From positions 1 to 34,866 of the forward strand of contig JAEWOR010000010.1 in assembly GCA_023399595.1 (NCBI GenBank): a stretch of 34,866 nucleotides of DNA, in the 5' to 3' direction. This document shows positions 32,083 to 34,866 of the stretch, one piece after another. Numbering within the stretch: position 1 is the first letter of the stretch; each line of letters opens with the position of its first letter. Source of the stretch: Bacteroidota bacterium. GTDB lineage: Bacteria > Bacteroidota > Bacteroidia > Flavobacteriales > Weeksellaceae. The notes beneath the pieces are model-generated. The model did no database searches and was not told the origin of the DNA. It worked only from the letters and a program-made list of their open reading frames with translations. Position numbers and translations under genes: made by a program.

Positions 32083-32691
32083 TTACGGATTATGGAATGG
32101 AACCACTTTTTTTTCTAATTCTTTACCTGTTTTACCATCGAGAATAATTTCCTGTATTTTGTCGCCAGCAATTTGATAAGAAATTCTCCATGCTTTTTTG
32201 CCGTCCATATCCTCTTTTAATACCCTTGTTTGATATCCTGATGTTTGGTAACCTTTTGGAAGGATTATTTTGTTTTTTTCGCAGTACTTTATTACATCTT
32301 CTGGTTGGAAATCATAACCTGCATCTGTATCTTCCTCTTTGATTAGCTTTCCACTTTCATCGAAGTAATACCAGATACCTACTAGTGAACCCTCATTAAT
32401 ATAATAGCCTTTTTTATGTATGTTTCCATTATTATAAAAAAACTTATTTAAAGAATAAATACTATTGTTAGAATATATTTCTTGTAAATAACCATTAGAT
32501 TGAGTGTAACACCTATATAAAAATTCATTTTCTTGAAAGATATAGAAACCATTTTCTAAATTTTTCTTAAATGTTTCAATATCAAATTTTTCAAATTTAT
32601 TATCTACAATTGGTATCATACTTTTTTGTTTTGTTTGAGTTTGGCATTGTATAAATAGAGTTAACCAAACAAATATTAATATTTTTTTCAT
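32083..32691 (-). CDS. Probable immunity lipoprotein for the metalloprotease effector
   Basis: A 202-aa exported protein with a signal sequence ending LFIQC (Cys16), a plausible Bacteroidota lipobox. The middle holds YwqK/MORN-like repeats: FFYNNGNIHKKGYYINEGS and GIWYYFDESGKLIKEEDTD. The C-terminal part is AWRISYQIAGDKIQEIILD. YwqK-type repeat proteins are often annotated as antitoxin or immunity components. Its ATG lies 6 nt after the stop of the metalloprotease-like gene, so it is the natural partner. A 3' fragment of a second copy lies just downstream, suggesting past duplication. The immunity role is inferred from position, lipidation and repeat type. Confidence 0.7.
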   Translation of the reverse strand: MKKILIFVWLTLFIQCQTQTKQKSMIPIVDNKFEKFDIETFKKNLENGFYIFQENEFLYRCYTQSNGYLQEIYSNNSIYSLNKFFYNNGNIHKKGYYINEGSLVGIWYYFDESGKLIKEEDTDAGYDFQPEDVIKYCEKNKIILPKGYQTSGYQTRVLKEDMDGKKAWRISYQIAGDKIQEIILDGKTGKELEKKVVPFHNP

Positions 32692-32697
32692 TATAGT

Positions 32698-34089
32698 TTA
32701 TTTTATTGATGAATTGGCTATTTTCCATTGCCAGTAAAACAACGAACATCTTTTATTGTTATTTCCGCCGTGATGAGAATAATCCAGTAGATTATCGGTC
32801 TTCCTATATTCATAGGTAAAAAGAGCATTGGTTGATGAGTCTTTATTGGTAAAAGTGTGAGGTAAATTCATAGAATGCAGAAATTCGTGGGCTGCTGTTT
32901 GATTATCTTTACTCTTAAATAGTACTACATAATCTGCACCATGTGCTGAATATCCTGATATAAATCCACCACTAGGATGATATCCGTTTTCTTCAAAATA
33001 AAATGCTTTAAAATGCTTATCATACTTTTTAGGATATGCTTTCTCCAACTTATTTTTTAAATAATCATTTAGCGATTTTCCTCCGTTTTTTTTATTTGAA
33101 TCAATTTGGTTAGTTGTGATAAAATCATTGAAGTCTTTTTCAGAACTAAGATCCAAATCTACAATATCTGAAGTATCTGCTAGCTTAATATATGCTTGTG
33201 CTAGATACTGATTAATTCGATCTTTTTCATCTTTTACATTTGGTTTTCTACTTTTGCCATTGATTTCAGGGGTTTGCACTTGAACAAATACAACTTTCTT
33301 TTCCTTGTGTTTGGCTTTATTATTAGCCCAAACACTTATTCTTCCTACTAAGGATTCAATTTGCACACTATTGTCTTGTTTAAATGCTTTTAATTCAATT
33401 ACTTGATCGGATGAAAATTCTTTGGTGCATTTAATCTTTATCTCATATTTGTTTAACGCAATTTTCTTTTGTCCTTTAATAGGAATTTTGTTAGGGTTAA
33501 AAGTAAAATAATCAGACTTGGAAAACTCTAGATAATCTGCTTCATCCTTTATTTCCGCAAAAAAAGTAATACTCACTTCCTGATCTTTAATAATAGACAT
33601 CCAAGGGGTATAGTATTCTGTAGCAATCTCTTTACCACTTTTTTTATCTTTCACGGTTCTCCATGGTATAGTAAATGGTTTATACTGTCTTACCAATTCA
33701 TTGTACATATTGATATCCGGTTTAAAAGATCCATCATATTTGTTATGGCTAGTATTCCCAGCAACCTTTGTGGTGTAAGATGTATCTGTATATTGGTAAG
33801 CCACGACATCGGTGAAGCGATTATCATTAAATAATTTTGTATCGCCTTCTCTAATCCAATCAAACCCAAACTCACCTTTCCAATCTTTTTTAGGACGGAA
33901 ATTAACAATTAATTTAATAGATTGTATCAAAGGGGCGGATTTAGGAATGTTATAAGTTACTCCCTTTTCTTTTCCCTTTTCTGAAATCCATCTTAAAGCA
34001 CGGGTAATAATATTTTCATGAGAATACATATTATGACTCTCATGAGAAATTTTATTGTAAGTACCTTTAACAATTCTTGTTTTACTCAT
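32698..34089 (-). CDS. Probable type VI effector with C-terminal HExxHxxxxxH metalloprotease domain
   Basis: A 463-aa protein without a signal peptide. The N-terminal half (about 1-270) carries VNFRPKKDWKGEFGFDWIRE (62-81) and several beta-rich stretches. I believe the FRP-x-GEFGFDW pattern recurs at the start of Bacteroidota type VI cargo proteins, but cannot confirm it here. The C-terminal third (about 285-463) looks like a zinc protease. AAHEFLHSMNLPH places His401, Glu402, His405 and His411 as a metzincin-type HExxHxxxxxH site. A Met-turn-like NLLDYSHH follows at 433-440, with Leu where metzincins usually have Met. The gene starts 2 nt after the VgrG stop and is followed by a lipoprotein. 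A protease delivered by the spike into a rival cell is the best reading; target proteins are unknown. Confidence 0.78.
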   Translation of the reverse strand: MSKTRIVKGTYNKISHESHNMYSHENIITRALRWISEKGKEKGVTYNIPKSAPLIQSIKLIVNFRPKKDWKGEFGFDWIREGDTKLFNDNRFTDVVAYQYTDTSYTTKVAGNTSHNKYDGSFKPDINMYNELVRQYKPFTIPWRTVKDKKSGKEIATEYYTPWMSIIKDQEVSITFFAEIKDEADYLEFSKSDYFTFNPNKIPIKGQKKIALNKYEIKIKCTKEFSSDQVIELKAFKQDNSVQIESLVGRISVWANNKAKHKEKKVVFVQVQTPEINGKSRKPNVKDEKDRINQYLAQAYIKLADTSDIVDLDLSSEKDFNDFITTNQIDSNKKNGGKSLNDYLKNKLEKAYPKKYDKHFKAFYFEENGYHPSGGFISGYSAHGADYVVLFKSKDNQTAAHEFLHSMNLPHTFTNKDSSTNALFTYEYRKTDNLLDYSHHGGNNNKRCSLFYWQWKIANSSIK

Positions 34090-34091
34090 CG

Positions 34092-34866
34092 TTAGTTGGC
34101 TTTGGAATTTTCACCACTGTTATTTTGAACCTCATTTTGCGCATGTTTATTTACAGAGGCATTTGAGCTAATGGTCATGTCTTTTTCGCTTATCTCTGTT
34201 CTTTCTTTTTTCGTTTCACTATGCACATCCCCATCAATCACTTCCATGAGTTTCCCTGTAATAAACATACTGGCATCCCCTACAACAGAAGTCATTTTCA
34301 TGCCTCCTACAGATTGGGTAGCATTCAATCCAACGGTCTGGCTTCTGTTCATGCCTATACTGTCTGTTTGATTAGAACCAACAGTAGTAGTCATATTTTC
34401 GGCAACATTAATGTTCATATTTTTACAATTCAAAGTCATCGTTTCCGGAGCAGTAATATTAATATTACTTCCTGTAGTATCTAGATGTATTTCATTTCCG
34501 GATTTATCTGTGATGATGATGCTTTCATCTTCTGTGAAAACAACCCTGTGTCCGCTTCTTGTTTGGATGGATTTTACTCTGTTGTCGGCTCCTCCACCAA
34601 GTCCCACTTGTCCATGGAACATACCGCCCATCACGAAAGGTCTGTCAGGATGATTGTGCACGAAGCCTACCATTACTTGGTCGCCAACTTCTGGGATGGC
34701 TACATAACCTCTGTTTTGGGTTACTTGGGCTGTTCCACGAGCATCAGGACTCATCATTCTAATGAAGTTGGTGGTATCATGAAGCTGCCAATCGAATCTT
34801 ACTGTAATTCTTCCTTGTCCTTGAGGATCGGTATTAGAAATAACTGTAGCGATTTGTGGTTGAGCA
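34092..34866 (-). CDS. vgrG: VgrG type VI spike protein, C-terminal part (start beyond window)
   Basis: The frame is open to the right edge, so the first part of the gene is outside; 257 codons and the stop are visible. It reads AQPQIATVISNTDPQGQGRI then TVRFDWQLHD, the gp5-like OB-fold entry, and MSPDARGTAQVTQNRGYVAI, then DQVMVGFVHNHPDRPFVMGG. The beta-helical needle follows, with repeats such as MNINVAENMTTTVGSNQTDS, and the tail NNSGENSKAN. VgrG trimers cap the Hcp tube and carry effectors. The stop is 2 nt before the metalloprotease-like gene, so they are co-transcribed. Its tip is homologous to the orphan tip at 31275-31865. Confidence 0.93.
   Translation of the reverse strand, partial: AQPQIATVISNTDPQGQGRITVRFDWQLHDTTNFIRMMSPDARGTAQVTQNRGYVAIPEVGDQVMVGFVHNHPDRPFVMGGMFHGQVGLGGGADNRVKSIQTRSGHRVVFTEDESIIITDKSGNEIHLDTTGSNINITAPETMTLNCKNMNINVAENMTTTVGSNQTDSIGMNRSQTVGLNATQSVGGMKMTSVVGDASMFITGKLMEVIDGDVHSETKKERTEISEKDMTISSNASVNKHAQNEVQNNSGENSKAN

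Overview
The window looks like a chromosome segment from a low-GC member of the Bacteroidota, class Flavobacteriia, most likely the Weeksellaceae (Chryseobacterium-like). The evidence is the protein content (fused SpmA-SpmB, fused MurF-alanine racemase, flavobacterial AccD without zinc-ribbon cysteines), the AT-rich codon use, several TAnnTTTG-type -7 boxes, and T6SSiii-type Hcp and VgrG proteins. The species cannot be named from the sequence alone.

Layout. (1) 1-103: start of an Hcp/TssD type VI tube protein on the minus strand, cut by the window edge. (2) 295-9016: minus-strand housekeeping genes: spmAB fusion, a DUF6973-like protein, accD, class II fbaA, nadK with a CBS-domain partner, rnr and rpiB. 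(3) 9017-9902: a long AT-rich gap between divergent rpiB and pgk with a cluster of DnaA-box-like sequences, a candidate chromosome origin. (4) 9903-14310: pgk, a methyltransferase and mnmG (gidA). mnmG is flanked by two identical perfect 16-bp parS palindromes, and two more exact DnaA boxes lie nearby, which supports an origin-proximal position. (5) 14315-19923: a tight minus-strand run, tdk, murF-alr, patatin/outer-membrane-barrel protein, ybeY. (6) 19982-27784: an acidic conserved hypothetical, rsmI and fabG (+), a SpoU methyltransferase and a bestrophin (-), then a cupin-like protein and mutS (+).

(7) 27790-34866 is the accessory part, all on the minus strand, and reads as a type VI secretion effector island. 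In transcription order it holds the C-terminal part of a VgrG spike (start beyond the window), a 463-aa protein ending in an HExxHxxxxxH zinc-metalloprotease motif, and a candidate immunity lipoprotein. Next come a 37-codon remnant of a second copy of that lipoprotein and a headless VgrG C-terminal tip. A DUF2235/Tle1-like phospholipase, a DUF2931-like lipoprotein and a small membrane protein follow, and the run ends in a decayed ORF abutting mutS. The arrangement is best explained by replacement of effector cassettes behind vgrG, with the old VgrG tip and its lipase/immunity pair left stranded downstream.

No tRNA, rRNA, CRISPR array, transposase or integrase was recognised.
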